Source: an uncultured Clostridia bacterium
Lineage (GTDB): Bacteria > Bacillota > Clostridia > Oscillospirales > Ruminococcaceae
NCBI GenBank assembly: GCA_944382845.1
Contig: CALWNN010000079.1
Coordinates: 1-64,000 of the forward strand
Length of the DNA: 64,000 nucleotides
Direction of reading: 5' to 3'
Positions 1 to 8,994 of the stretch are shown here, piece after piece. The notes under the pieces are model-generated. The model was not told the origin of the DNA. It ran no database searches and saw only the letters and a list, made by a program, of their open reading frames with translations. Both the position numbers and the translations under genes were made by a program. Numbering within the stretch: the first letter of the stretch is position 1; each line of letters opens with the position of its first letter.

Positions 1-262
1 TCCATTCAGTTTTTCAGTGGGGGTTTTAATCCCCCACTGAAACCCTGAGGAGCAAAGCTCCTCGGCGACAGATTGCAATCGTCGCAACGTGATTAAGCGA
101 GCTTATCACGCTTTGCTCCGATTTAAACCAAGTCGCCTGTGTCCCCATGTCGAGTATTCGGCAGGGGTCATTCAGTCTTTCAGTGGAGATCGTTAGGAAT
201 CCTATACTGAAACCCTCCTGCGGAGCAGACTGCGACGAGTTGAATTCAAAAGGGCATATATC
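1..262 (-). repeat. Dispersed structured repeat, copy 1 (one and a half tandem units)
   Basis: Read on the minus strand, this interval carries the repeat also found near 8.9, 27.3, 36.4, 38.8 and 56.4 kb. One truncated unit lies at about 126-262. A second runs from about 128 to the window edge and continues beyond it. The units join at a TTTAAA next to the box TCGGAGCAAAG. Visible parts are a TTTCAGTGGGG/CCCCACTGAAA hairpin (13-42), GGAGCAAAGCTCC (49-61), the box ACTGAATG, and the closing box with GGGGACA and GGCGACTTGG (about 127-146, minus sense). No convincing gene is present; an 84-codon frame at 26-280 is made of repeat sequence. Confidence 0.8.
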
Positions 263-285
263 AATAAAAAATATCTGCACAATTA

Positions 286-1545
286 TTATTTAAGATAAAA
301 TGCCTTTGCTCCGTGAGAAGGAATTGTTACTTTTATTGATTCTTCAAACTTATATCCTTTTCCGCTCCAAAGCTCATCAGCCGATACATTGTTATAAATT
401 TCAAGATCTGAAAGAGGGAAGTCAGCTTCGGCGGTTTTGTCGCCTGTGTTAAAGACAGCAACGTACTGCCCGCCATCTGAACTTACAGCTGTCCACAAAA
501 TAAACTCGTTTCCGTTTATTTTCCTCTTCCAAACCTGATGAGCATGGCGGGAATTTCTGTGCATTGAAAGAATTCCTTCGTTTGTCAGAAGGCTCATTGT
601 AAAGTTGTCCAAGGCTGTCATTTCACCGCCGATCATAAGCGGAGAGCGGAAAATGCTCCACAAGGTCATCATTGTTATCTGTTCGTCTTTTGTAAACTTT
701 GTAAAGTTGTCCTTGCCGTAATCCTGCAAGATAGGACCTACGGGAAGCATATCGGCGTCGGGGAAATGACCTGCACCCGAATGTATGCTCCACTTTTCCG
801 CACGTTCAAACATTGCGTATAAAAGCTCCCACTGATCCCAGAAATCGTCGGTTATTCGCCACATATTTGAAACCTGCTTGTAAAGCTCAGCTTTTTCAAG
901 AAGAGCGGGTCCCGGAGATATGCTGAGTACCATATCCCTGCCGCAGTTTTTAAGCGCTTCCGACAGCATGACAAGCTCCGTTTCCTCATGAGGAAGCTCT
1001 CTTGCAATATCGTCGCACTTAATAAAATCAACTCCCCACTGGGCATAAAGCTTGAAAATGCTTTCATAGTATTCCTTTGCTCCCTCTTTTTCAGGGTCAA
1101 CGCCATACATATCGGTATTCCAATTACAAATGCTCGAGGTCTTTGCAATCTGTCTTGCAGTCTTGTTTGTTCCTAAAATTTTAAGGTTTTTATGAACAGC
1201 TTGTCTTGGGATTCCTCTCATAATGTGAATACCGAATTTAAGTCCGAGGGAGTGAATAAATTCCGCCAAAGGAGCAAATCCCTTTCCTCCTTTAGCCGAG
1301 GGGAATCTATTCTCAGCAGGGATAAGCCGTGAATATTCATCCATGCACAGATCACAGAAAGGCTCGTACTCGTGATTCTTTGCGGTCTCATTACTCCACT
1401 GAATATCCACAACTATATATTCCCATCCGAATTTTTTAAGGTTTTTTGCCATGAATTCAGCATTTTTCCGTACAATTTCTTCGTTTACAGCCGCACCGTA
1501 ACAGTCCCAGCTATTCCAGCCCATTGGGGCAGTCATTAATTTCAT
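286..1545 (-). CDS. GH27 family glycoside hydrolase (alpha-galactosidase or beta-L-arabinopyranosidase)
   Basis: A 419-residue clan GH-D hydrolase with no signal peptide, so it probably works in the cytoplasm on imported oligosaccharides. The N terminus has the GH27 signature APMGWNSWDCYG (residues 6-17). The nucleophile is predicted as Asp178 in FIKCDD and the acid/base as Asp234 in WRITDDFWD. A (beta/alpha)8 barrel is followed by a C-terminal beta domain from about residue 335. It is the last gene of a minus-strand operon, 2 bases after the GH43 gene and downstream of AraD and a pentulose kinase. GH27 includes alpha-galactosidases and beta-L-arabinopyranosidases; the pentose context makes the second a real option. 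Substrate is not decided by sequence alone. Confidence 0.88.
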   Translation of the reverse strand: MKLMTAPMGWNSWDCYGAAVNEEIVRKNAEFMAKNLKKFGWEYIVVDIQWSNETAKNHEYEPFCDLCMDEYSRLIPAENRFPSAKGGKGFAPLAEFIHSLGLKFGIHIMRGIPRQAVHKNLKILGTNKTARQIAKTSSICNWNTDMYGVDPEKEGAKEYYESIFKLYAQWGVDFIKCDDIARELPHEETELVMLSEALKNCGRDMVLSISPGPALLEKAELYKQVSNMWRITDDFWDQWELLYAMFERAEKWSIHSGAGHFPDADMLPVGPILQDYGKDNFTKFTKDEQITMMTLWSIFRSPLMIGGEMTALDNFTMSLLTNEGILSMHRNSRHAHQVWKRKINGNEFILWTAVSSDGGQYVAVFNTGDKTAEADFPLSDLEIYNNVSADELWSGKGYKFEESIKVTIPSHGAKAFYLK

Positions 1546-1547
1546 TG

Positions 1548-3041
1548 TCAGATCTCCCTTTCATTGCTGTCAGTATAGTTAATAGTGAAATCCGTAAACT
1601 CGGCAGTGTTGTTTCCTATGGCGTAAAGACCTAAAACAACTCCCGTAAAGCCGCCCGAAACCTCGCTTGAAAGGTATTTTGCGCTTCCATATCCCAAGGA
1701 AGTAGTTGTTCCATTGTCGTTAACCATAAAGCTATAACCAAAGTTATCGGATTTTATAACAAGTTGAGCTTTATTGTCCGATAGCCTTACTGCATTCTGA
1801 ATATGCTTGATGTCACCGATGTTAAGCTTTAGTACAGCTTCGTAATATTCTCCGTTTTTCTTTATGGCAATATCATAATGCTCGTTTTCGCACATATATA
1901 CAGTTACTCCGCCCTCTCCGCTGTCAATTTCAACCGAAACAGAAAGGTCCATTTTAAAATCACGTTGTCTGAGTCCTATAAACGTAGGAGTATCAGCCAT
2001 ATCAAGAGTAATTTCAGTTCCGTTTAAAATAGCCTTATGTGGAAGTAATGTATAATTCTCCTTTTTGGGGTGACGAAGATACAGCCATTCAATATCCCAC
2101 GGAGTATTCTCAAAAGTGTACGATGTTTTTCTGGTCTGGGCAAAATCTCCCGTTATTTCATATTCAAATTCTGTTGTTCCGTCATTTCCGGCAGTAAACC
2201 AACCGTCCTTCCACTTGACAGGAGTCAAGAACACCTCTCTGCCAAGGTGATGATATGGCTGCCAGTGATGTATCTGACGAAAGCCTAAGGAAAGAATGAA
2301 CCAATCTCCGTCAGGAGTCTCGATAAGGTCGCCGTGACCTATACCCTGAATTATATAAGGGGCTTTGTTGCGGTTTGTAAGAACAGGATTCTTGCTGTAG
2401 TTTTCAAATGGTCCCCAAGGAGAATCCGACCGTCCGTAGGTTATCATATGTCCGTATTCGGTTCCTCCTTCAGCAGCCATAAGATAGTAATATTCGCCTA
2501 TTTTATAAAGGTGAGGGCTTTCAAGATAACGTCCTCCCGAACCTTTCCAGATACATTTTGTCCTTGAGAGTTTTTTTCCTGTTTTTATGTCGATCTCACA
2601 CTGGCAAACTCCTCCCTCGCCATCATCGTCTGTACCGTTTGACGTGAAATATACCTTTTCACCGTCAAACAGCAGGGAAGGGTCTATTCCACCCTGGTCA
2701 ACATAAACAGGCTCGCTCCACTCGCCGTATATATCATCTGTATAAACATAAAAATTCTTATGTGTGGTATCGTTTGTGGTAACCATGTAGAATCTTTCGT
2801 TGTTATAACGTATAGTCGGAGCAAACACTCCACCTGAGCTATTGATCTTATCAAGCTCGACCTGTGACTTTCTTGTCAAAACGTTTCCTATCTGTTTAAA
2901 ATTCACAAGGTCGTCGCTTTCAAAAAGAGGAACTCCCGGAAAGTACTGAAACGAACTGCACACAAGATAGTATTTCCCGTTGGCATAGCACACGCTTGGA
3001 TCGGGATAAAACCCTTTGATAATCGGATTTACATACTTCAT
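1548..3041 (-). CDS. GH43 family glycoside hydrolase (beta-xylosidase / alpha-L-arabinofuranosidase)
   Basis: About 497 residues. It is a five-bladed beta-propeller GH43 enzyme that removes xylose or arabinose from short xylan or arabinan oligomers. The three acidic landmarks are visible: Asp in NPIIKGFYPDPSV near the N terminus (base), Asp in GGIDPSLLFDG (pKa modulator) and Glu in RYLESPHLYK (acid). A C-terminal beta-sandwich of about 190 residues follows, as in long beta-xylosidases. The ATG at 3041 is chosen because AAGGAG lies just upstream; a longer frame from 3071 would overlap the end of AraD. No signal peptide, so intracellular. It sits between AraD and GH27 in one operon. Substrate preference remains open. 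Confidence 0.88.
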   Translation of the reverse strand: MKYVNPIIKGFYPDPSVCYANGKYYLVCSSFQYFPGVPLFESDDLVNFKQIGNVLTRKSQVELDKINSSGGVFAPTIRYNNERFYMVTTNDTTHKNFYVYTDDIYGEWSEPVYVDQGGIDPSLLFDGEKVYFTSNGTDDDGEGGVCQCEIDIKTGKKLSRTKCIWKGSGGRYLESPHLYKIGEYYYLMAAEGGTEYGHMITYGRSDSPWGPFENYSKNPVLTNRNKAPYIIQGIGHGDLIETPDGDWFILSLGFRQIHHWQPYHHLGREVFLTPVKWKDGWFTAGNDGTTEFEYEITGDFAQTRKTSYTFENTPWDIEWLYLRHPKKENYTLLPHKAILNGTEITLDMADTPTFIGLRQRDFKMDLSVSVEIDSGEGGVTVYMCENEHYDIAIKKNGEYYEAVLKLNIGDIKHIQNAVRLSDNKAQLVIKSDNFGYSFMVNDNGTTTSLGYGSAKYLSSEVSGGFTGVVLGLYAIGNNTAEFTDFTINYTDSNEREI

Positions 3042-3057
3042 GATTAAAAAAACTCCT

Positions 3058-3750
3058 TCAGCCTTGTCCATAGTAGGCGTTTTTGCCGTGTTTTCTTAAA
3101 TAATGCCTGTCAAGAAGCTCTTTTGAAAGATCAGACGCATTACTGTTTAACATTAAAGCGTGGAAATTCATAAAAGCAACTTCTTCCAGAACAACTGCAT
3201 TATGAACCGCTTCAAAGGGGTCTTTTCCCCATGCAAAAGGTCCGTGATTTTTAACAAGAACAGCAGGAACAGTAAGGGGATCGATACTTCCGAATGTTTC
3301 AATGATCACCTTTCCTGTTTCCTTTTCGTATTCACCTTTTATTTCCTCAGGTGTCATATCCCTTGTGCAGGGTATTTCACCGTAAAAATAATCTCCGTGA
3401 GTCGTTCCCATAGGCGTTATCCCAAGCCCTGCCTGAGCAAACGATGTGGCCCAGCGGCTGTGGGTGTGAACTATTCCGCCCAGATTGTTGTATCTCCTGT
3501 AAAGTTCAAGATGAGTCGGGGTATCGCTTGAGGGACGATAATTTCCCTCAACGGATTCACCTGTTTTTATATCCACAACTACCATATCATCTGAAGTCAT
3601 TTCTTTGTATGATACTCCAGAAGGCTTGATTACCATAAGACCAGTTTCAGCGTCCCTTGCGGAAACGTTTCCCCATGTAAATGTTACAAGTCCGTATTCG
3701 GGAAGCATTAAATTTGCCTTTAAAACTTCTTCCTTTAATTTTTCAAGCAT
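3058..3750 (-). CDS. araD: L-ribulose-5-phosphate 4-epimerase
   Basis: A 230-residue class II aldolase-fold enzyme that converts L-ribulose 5-phosphate to D-xylulose 5-phosphate, feeding arabinose into the pentose phosphate pathway. Features seen are the N-terminal FTWGNVSAR phosphate-binding segment, KPSGVSY, and [12 protein letters not shown]. The zinc-binding histidines are in [16 protein letters not shown], with a further histidine in [12 protein letters not shown]. Length is typical of AraD. The stop lies one base from the downstream end of the kinase gene, so the two genes are almost certainly co-transcribed and translationally coupled. L-arabinose isomerase (AraA) is not in this window, so the pathway is completed elsewhere or an isomerase is shared. 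Confidence 0.92.
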   Translation of the reverse strand: MLEKLKEEVLKANLMLPEYGLVTFTWGNVSARDAETGLMVIKPSGVSYKEMTSDDMVVVDIKTGESVEGNYRPSSDTPTHLELYRRYNNLGGIVHTHSRWATSFAQAGLGITPMGTTHGDYFYGEIPCTRDMTPEEIKGEYEKETGKVIIETFGSIDPLTVPAVLVKNHGPFAWGKDPFEAVHNAVVLEEVAFMNFHALMLNSNASDLSKELLDRHYLRKHGKNAYYGQG

Positions 3751-3751
3751 A

Positions 3752-5320
3752 CTATTTCACCTCTTCAAGCTTTCTTTGGGCCGACAGTCCTGTTTTATAA
3801 AGCTTCATGTAATCGTCAAAGCCTTTTACTCCATCTTTCAAAGGCGTTACAGTCTGTTTTTTCATATTGGCAAAAACCTTGTTTTCAAGCCAGTCGGGAA
3901 GTTCCTCTTTGCCGCCGTCAGCCATATATGCCGCAAGAATGGACATTCCCCATGCGCCGCCCTCTCCTGCGGTTTTCATTACCGAAACAGGAGTGTTCAA
4001 AGCGTCTGAAAGTATCTGTTGAGCCGCACCCTGAACCTTGAAAAGTCCTCCGTGGGCTGTAAATTGCAAAGCCTTTACATACTCGTTTTCAAACAAAATA
4101 TCCATTCCCATTTTAAGGGCAGCCATTGACGAATAAAGCTGGCTTCTCATAAAATTAGAAAGATTCATTTTTCCCTCCGGAAGTCTGAAATACGTTGGTC
4201 TGCCTTTGTCTACATATGCTACAGGCTCGCCTGAAAGAAAGTTATAAGAAATAACCTTTCCGCAGTCGGTATCTCCTTTCATTGCGTTTAGATAAAGCTT
4301 TTGGTACAATTCCGACTTGTCCGCACTTATTCCCATAAGAGTGCAAAATTCATCAAAGATATTTACCCACACGTCAAGTTCGCTACAGCAGTTATTGCAG
4401 TGTACCATTGCAACAGGTGCGCCATGGGGAGTGGTTACCATATCTATTTCCGGATAAACCCCTTTCAGATCATTATCAAGAACAAGCATTGAAAAGATTG
4501 ACGTTCCGCCTGAAACATTTCCTGTTCCGGGTCTTACGGCGTTTGCCGCAGTCATACCTGTTCCTGCGTCTCCTTCGGGAGGGCAGAGAGCAACTCCTGC
4601 TTTGAAGACTCCTGTAGGGTCAAGGAATTTAGCTCCGGATTCGGTTAATATCCCACCGTGTTCTCCTGCAAGTCTGACTTCGGGGAAAATACGGAGTATC
4701 TTTTTATCAAAGCCTTTTTCACAAAGCAGGCTTTCATATTTCGCCGTCATTTCGGGGTTATAATTATTTTTTAAAACAGGGAAAATTCCTGAGGCTTCGC
4801 CGATACCAACGACTTTTTCACCTGTGAGAATATAGTGGACATATCCCGCAAGGGTCGTTACATAAGAAATATTATCTATATGCTTTTCCTTTGAAAGAAC
4901 AGCCTGATAAAGATGCGCGCAGGTCCATCGCTGAGGAATGTTGAATCCCAATGCTTTGGTAAGTTCATCTGCGGCTTGCGAAGTAATTGTATTTCTCCAG
5001 GTCCTGAATGGAACAAGAAGGTTATCGTTTTCATCAAAAGCCATATAGCCGTGCATCATTGCAGAAATTCCCATTGCGCCGCAGGTGGAAAATTCTACAT
5101 TATATTTACTTGAAACGTCTTTAGAAAGATCAGCAAAGCAGCTTTGAAGTCCGGTTTTTATATCCTCAAGAGAATACGTCCATATACCGTTTTCAAGTCG
5201 GTTTTCCCATGTGTAGCTACCCATTGCCAACGGGTTAAGGTTTTCGTCGGACAAAACGGCTTTTATTCTTGTTGAACCAAGTTCTATGCCTAAGTAAGTC
5301 TTATTAAGATCAATTGTCAC
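3752..5320 (-). CDS. FGGY-family pentulose kinase, probable L-ribulokinase
   Basis: About 522 residues of the FGGY sugar kinase fold. The first ATP-binding motif is [15 protein letters not shown] at the N terminus. The second domain shows [14 protein letters not shown] and [17 protein letters not shown]. It should phosphorylate a ketopentose. Because AraD follows directly, L-ribulose is the most likely substrate, although the sequence also resembles xylulokinases. A GTG start at 5320 is preferred: it has GGAG about nine bases upstream and leads straight into the conserved N terminus. A longer ATG frame from 5380 would overlap the promoter at 5352-5380. First gene of the operon kinase-araD-GH43-GH27. 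Confidence 0.8.
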   Translation of the reverse strand: MTIDLNKTYLGIELGSTRIKAVLSDENLNPLAMGSYTWENRLENGIWTYSLEDIKTGLQSCFADLSKDVSSKYNVEFSTCGAMGISAMMHGYMAFDENDNLLVPFRTWRNTITSQAADELTKALGFNIPQRWTCAHLYQAVLSKEKHIDNISYVTTLAGYVHYILTGEKVVGIGEASGIFPVLKNNYNPEMTAKYESLLCEKGFDKKILRIFPEVRLAGEHGGILTESGAKFLDPTGVFKAGVALCPPEGDAGTGMTAANAVRPGTGNVSGGTSIFSMLVLDNDLKGVYPEIDMVTTPHGAPVAMVHCNNCCSELDVWVNIFDEFCTLMGISADKSELYQKLYLNAMKGDTDCGKVISYNFLSGEPVAYVDKGRPTYFRLPEGKMNLSNFMRSQLYSSMAALKMGMDILFENEYVKALQFTAHGGLFKVQGAAQQILSDALNTPVSVMKTAGEGGAWGMSILAAYMADGGKEELPDWLENKVFANMKKQTVTPLKDGVKGFDDYMKLYKTGLSAQRKLEEVK

Positions 5321-5351
5321 AATATCATCTCCATGCACAAATGTTATCATA

Positions 5352-5380
5352 AGTATACAACTAAAACGAATTATTTTCAA
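5352..5380 (-). promoter_or_regulatory. Sigma-A promoter of the arabinose operon
   Basis: On the minus strand TTGAAA (5375-5380) is followed after exactly 17 bp by TATACT (5352-5357). Transcription would begin about 25-30 bases before the GTG start of the kinase, supporting that start. A GTATAC palindrome overlaps the -10; whether it belongs to an operator cannot be told. Confidence 0.65.
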
Positions 5381-5434
5381 GGGGATATCAAAAAAATATA
5401 CAAAAATAGCGCCGCTTAATGCAGCGCATTCATT

Positions 5435-5827
5435 CTACTGATAATCTATTCTTTCGATTTTAAATATAACAGGTCTTGTTCCGTCAGAGCAGCAGGTTAT
5501 CATAGTATTTTCTTCTTTCATCCACTGTTTCATTATAGAGCCGCCCTGAAGTCCTGCATAGATATATCTTGCGATAGCGTCCCACGCTTCAGAGCAAAAA
5601 GGGATCTTCGGTCCTCCGGCAACTGTGTCTGGATCTGCGTTTGTTTTGACAAGAGTATTAATTCCCATATGCCAGAAATCATCTCTTGTATCGTCACGGT
5701 AAAATTCAAAAACATCTCCCACATTATAGCAGGGACAAGCTCCGGAATTTGGGTCGATACAGTATTCCTGCTGAAGCTCAGGATAGAGCTTTTTGTCTAT
5801 AACGGTTACTCGCACTTTGTGTTTCAT
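5435..5827 (-). CDS. TIGR04076 family protein
   Basis: A 130-residue cytoplasmic protein. It has the pattern I associate with the TIGR04076 family of clostridia and archaea: an N-terminal VRVTVIDKKLYPEL strand, a cysteine-containing segment GACPCYNVGD, FCSEAWDAIARYIYAGLQGG in the middle, and a late CCSDGTRPVIFKIE. The cysteines (including CPC and CC) could bind metal, but no biochemical role is established. The stop of the MFS gene at 5824 overlaps this ATG by 4 bases, so it is the second gene of a small MFS-TIGR04076 operon. Regulation is not visible. Confidence 0.72.
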   Translation of the reverse strand: MKHKVRVTVIDKKLYPELQQEYCIDPNSGACPCYNVGDVFEFYRDDTRDDFWHMGINTLVKTNADPDTVAGGPKIPFCSEAWDAIARYIYAGLQGGSIMKQWMKEENTMITCCSDGTRPVIFKIERIDYQ

Positions 5828-7008
5828 TTTTTTCCTCCTTTACAAGCCTTCTGTGTTTTGTTTATCATTATCAGAAGAAGTACAAGGAAAAACGCCGTGT
5901 AAATCGGCATTATTCTCAGACTTATGTGATTGGCAATGATCCCGAATAACGGCGGCATGAAGGTAGAACCGACATAAGCGCTTGCCATTTGTATGCCGAT
6001 TATTCCCTGTGAATTTTCAGCTCCGAAATTATCGGGAGTCGAATGTATTATACAAGGATAAACAGGAGCACAGCCAAGACCGATTATTATAAAGCCTAAA
6101 GTTGCTGTGATATCAAACGGAACAGCAGTACAGATCACGCCTGCAAGGGCAATTGACGTTCCTATTTTTATCATTTTGTTATCCCCGAATTTATCAGAGA
6201 TAAATCCCGAAAGGAATCGTCCTGCGGTTATACCTATAAAAAACAGCGAAGCAAAGGCGGCGGCTTTTTCCTTTGAAATACCTCTTGTTCCCTCCAGATA
6301 GCTGCTTGCCCAGAGCATAGTTGTTGATTCCGCTGCACAGTATGCAAGAAATCCAAGAAGAAGATAAGGAACTCCCCGTATTTTTAACGCACCCTTTATA
6401 CCAAGAACCCTACGGCTTTGTTCTTTTTGTTCTGAGGATATATCAGCTTTCTGATTAATCTTCCAAAGAGGAAAACTTAAAGCGAGTATAACCACGATAA
6501 AGAATTGCAGGTAAGACACCCATCTGTATCCATCGTTCCATGTAGAATGACTAAGAGCAAAACTCATGATATACGGGCTTATGATAGTCCCAACACCCCA
6601 GAAACAGTGAAGCCAGCTCATGTGTCTTGAATTGTAATGAAGAGCAACATAGTTATTAAGTGCGGCGTCGATCGCGCCTGCTCCCAATCCGTATGGTATT
6701 CCCCAAAGGCACATCTGAAAAAATTCTGTTGAAAGTGAAAATCCGAACATTGCCACTGCCGTTAAAAACACGCTTACGGTTGTGACCGCACGTGTTCCGA
6801 GAGATTTGGTAAGTCTTTCGGACATAAGCCCCGAAATTATAGTTCCTCCTGAAATGATCATAGAAATTATACCCATGTACGACAAAGGAACATCAAAATC
6901 CACACGCATGGTAGGCCATGCAGATCCCAGAAGCGAGTCCGGAAGTCCGAGGCTTATAAAAGCTAAATATATGACGGCCAAAAGTAATAAATACATCTTA
7001 TCACCCAA
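5824..7008 (-). CDS. Major facilitator superfamily transporter
   Basis: A 394-residue integral membrane protein with about 12 hydrophobic segments. The first helix MYLLLLAVIYLAFISLGLPDSLLGSAWP resembles sugar/efflux MFS proteins of the FucP/YbjJ-like type, and the loop 2-3 motif is present as GLMSERLTKSLGTRAV. A basic cytoplasmic loop near residues 185-205 separates the two six-helix halves. Substrate cannot be read from sequence. Position next to the pentose operon suggests sugar uptake, but it has its own upstream region and a TIGR04076 gene lies between. The start could also be the second methionine, four codons in. Confidence 0.85.
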   Translation of the reverse strand: MGDKMYLLLLAVIYLAFISLGLPDSLLGSAWPTMRVDFDVPLSYMGIISMIISGGTIISGLMSERLTKSLGTRAVTTVSVFLTAVAMFGFSLSTEFFQMCLWGIPYGLGAGAIDAALNNYVALHYNSRHMSWLHCFWGVGTIISPYIMSFALSHSTWNDGYRWVSYLQFFIVVILALSFPLWKINQKADISSEQKEQSRRVLGIKGALKIRGVPYLLLGFLAYCAAESTTMLWASSYLEGTRGISKEKAAAFASLFFIGITAGRFLSGFISDKFGDNKMIKIGTSIALAGVICTAVPFDITATLGFIIIGLGCAPVYPCIIHSTPDNFGAENSQGIIGIQMASAYVGSTFMPPLFGIIANHISLRIMPIYTAFFLVLLLIMINKTQKACKGGKK

Positions 7009-7156
7009 TTTTCATGTTGTTTTTTAGTAATTTTCAGACAGTAGGCATTATACTATGAAAGCGTTCTGTTGTCAATCGGTGATACAATGTATAATTTATT
7101 AATTTTTCAAGATAAAGCGTTACGCAAAAAAGCCGGAATTATTCGCAGATTAAAAT

Positions 7157-7591
7157 TTATACGGGAATTTCAATACTATTATCTGTGAAATGTTCCAGCA
7201 TAGGTCTAATTATCCATTTGTCAATAAACTCTTCAAATTCGCCTTTTTCAACTCCGAAACAATGGTCGCCGTAATAAAAGTTACCCTCTGCGTCAGACAA
7301 GATAAGAGAACCGTCTCCGATAAAGCTTCCTATTGCGTAGTATCCTTTGAAATCATCGGGAAAATCAAGCTTTGTGATATTGCTTAACGGATAGATTTCC
7401 GAGCCGCTTTTTCTGAAGCCGTTTGCAAGGGCAATAAAATTCTTGTATCCTGTCGGAAGTTTTGCGTTATTTGATTTTTCCCACTCATCAATCTGCTCCT
7501 GTGAAACAGGTTCGGGAAACTTAAAGTTGTCTATGTCGTTCTCTTCAAGAGCGTTGGCAAGAACGGCTATTCTATTAAATTTTTTCTTCAT
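7157..7591 (-). CDS. SMI1/KNR4 (SUKH) family protein
   Basis: About 144 residues from the ATG at 7591; the frame is open to 7738, which would overlap the neighbouring gene. The SUKH pattern is clear: VSQEQIDEWEKSNNAKLPTGYKNFIALANGFR near the middle, then a strand-rich segment with GSFIGDGSLILSDAEGNFYYGDH. SUKH proteins act as immunity proteins for secreted or contact-dependent toxins, or as general binding modules. No toxin gene is seen beside it, so an orphan immunity role is only a suggestion. The ATG has no strong ribosome binding site, which makes the exact start uncertain. The next gene upstream is FkbM-like. Confidence 0.7.
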   Translation of the reverse strand: MKKKFNRIAVLANALEENDIDNFKFPEPVSQEQIDEWEKSNNAKLPTGYKNFIALANGFRKSGSEIYPLSNITKLDFPDDFKGYYAIGSFIGDGSLILSDAEGNFYYGDHCFGVEKGEFEEFIDKWIIRPMLEHFTDNSIEIPV

Positions 7592-7710
7592 ATTGACACA
7601 TCTATTCTTGAATTTTAGCATGAATCTTTTGCAAAAGGAATTGCTTGAATTTGTTGCGACAAAGTCTGCTAAATATTTCAGGAATTTATCATAAAATATC
7701 AAATCATTTT

Positions 7711-8850
7711 TCAGACGCAGAACAAATTTGTTTCCCATGCAGGATAATAAGGATAGTGACGCACATAAAATTTATATTCAGGGTTTAATTTTTTTATCTG
7801 AAGAGGAATATCTATCATGTCCTCAAGGCGGTGATAAAGAGCAATGCACAGCTTTGGCTTATATTGCGAAATGGTTTTTCTTGCACCGGCTATAGCTTCC
7901 ATTTCAGCGCCTTCAACGTCGAATTTTATGTAGTCGCAGTTTTTTCCATCAAGAAGGTCGTCTACAGATACGCACTTTGTGACCGTTCCGTTTTCGTCTG
8001 CTTTAGCCATTCGTCCGCCACCCTTTGAAAACTTTATCTCCCCGGAAAAGCTCCAACCGGCAGCGTTGACCGGTATGATATTCTCAATATTCCCAGCATA
8101 CTCAGACAGCTTTCTGAAATTTCTTCCGTTTGGCTCAACAGCAAATATCTTTTTACATTTCCCGTTTGTGAATTCAAGCAGTTCTCTTACAGTATCTCCG
8201 TTGTAAGCTCCAAGGTCAACAGCCGTCCATAGTCTGTCAGGTTTTAAAATTTCTCTATATGCTTCTTCCGGCATAGTGGTGATCTTTCGTAAAAAGTCAA
8301 TATCGCCGGTAATTTTATAGGCAATTATATTTTCGTAAACAGCCTTTGAAAAATCATCTTCAAAAAGCTCATACACCTTTTTTATATCATCAAATCTTGA
8401 CCGCAAATAATCCTTTGTAAAAGGCTCTCCTCCGATGACTGCCGTATCAGGAACAAGAAGCTTATGCTTTTGAGATATACGGTCGACTTTATTTATAAGA
8501 CTTTCGTACCCTGCACCAAATGCAAGAGCAATAACAAAATCCTTGTTTTCCTCTTCCACTTGAGAAAGGGTCTTAACCTTATGCCCCAAAAAGGAATGTC
8601 CTCTTACAAACTCATCGCTTGCAAAAATACCTTCTTCTTTTATGCCGTACTTCTGAAATTGATTTACAAGCTTGATACATCCGTCGCCCATTCCGTAAAT
8701 GAATATCGGCTTTTGACAGCTTTTGAAGTATTCCCAGCTTGAGGTGAGATCCAGAAAATATTCAAGTGAAAACATAGTACTCCCCAATTCGTATTTTTTT
8801 ACAACAAAACAGGGAATCCCGTAAACATCAGGGTTCCCCTTGAACTTCAT
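7711..8850 (-). CDS. FkbM family methyltransferase
   Basis: A 379-residue protein. The C-terminal half is an SAM-dependent Rossmann methyltransferase of the FkbM type: motif I TAVDLGAYNGDTV, the acidic IFAVEPNGRN, and CDYIKFDVEGAEMEAIAGA. The N-terminal part contains PIFIYGMGDGCIKLVNQF, a nucleotide-binding-like segment seen in FkbM proteins of clostridia that modify glycans. It probably methylates a sugar hydroxyl on a surface or secondary polymer, but no glycosyltransferase lies nearby. The gene stands between the SUKH gene and repeat copy 2. Confidence 0.8.
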   Translation of the reverse strand: MKFKGNPDVYGIPCFVVKKYELGSTMFSLEYFLDLTSSWEYFKSCQKPIFIYGMGDGCIKLVNQFQKYGIKEEGIFASDEFVRGHSFLGHKVKTLSQVEEENKDFVIALAFGAGYESLINKVDRISQKHKLLVPDTAVIGGEPFTKDYLRSRFDDIKKVYELFEDDFSKAVYENIIAYKITGDIDFLRKITTMPEEAYREILKPDRLWTAVDLGAYNGDTVRELLEFTNGKCKKIFAVEPNGRNFRKLSEYAGNIENIIPVNAAGWSFSGEIKFSKGGGRMAKADENGTVTKCVSVDDLLDGKNCDYIKFDVEGAEMEAIAGARKTISQYKPKLCIALYHRLEDMIDIPLQIKKLNPEYKFYVRHYPYYPAWETNLFCV

Positions 8851-8860
8851 GATTTAATTC

Positions 8861-8982
8861 TTATAACCTTGTCACAGATATTCCCCTGCCGATTAATGCG
8901 GTGGATTTGATTCGGAATTTCAGCTGAGGCCGTTAGGGATCCTATACTGAAACCCTCCTGAGGAGCAAAACTCCCTGTGACG
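8861..8982 (-). repeat. Dispersed structured repeat, copy 2
   Basis: Minus-strand copy, truncated at its 5' end. It keeps GGAG...TTTTGCTCCTCAGGAGGG, the hairpin variant TTTCAGTATAGGATCCC...AGCTGAAA, and the closing CGGCAGGGG with a degraded GACATCGGCGACTTGG. It fills the gap between the FkbM gene and the PH-like gene. The same hairpin variant occurs in copy 1 (about 180-222) and in copy 5. Confidence 0.75.
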
Positions 8983-8994
8983 ATTAAAAAAAAC

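Noticed and set aside
1-262. The tandem left-end repeat as a CRISPR array
   Set aside because: Units are long, only two are present, they differ in their cores, and there are no short spacers or cas genes.
26-280. An 84-codon minus-strand frame in the left-end repeat
   Set aside because: It consists wholly of repeat units shared with other intergenic sites; the same segments are out of frame in the other copies.
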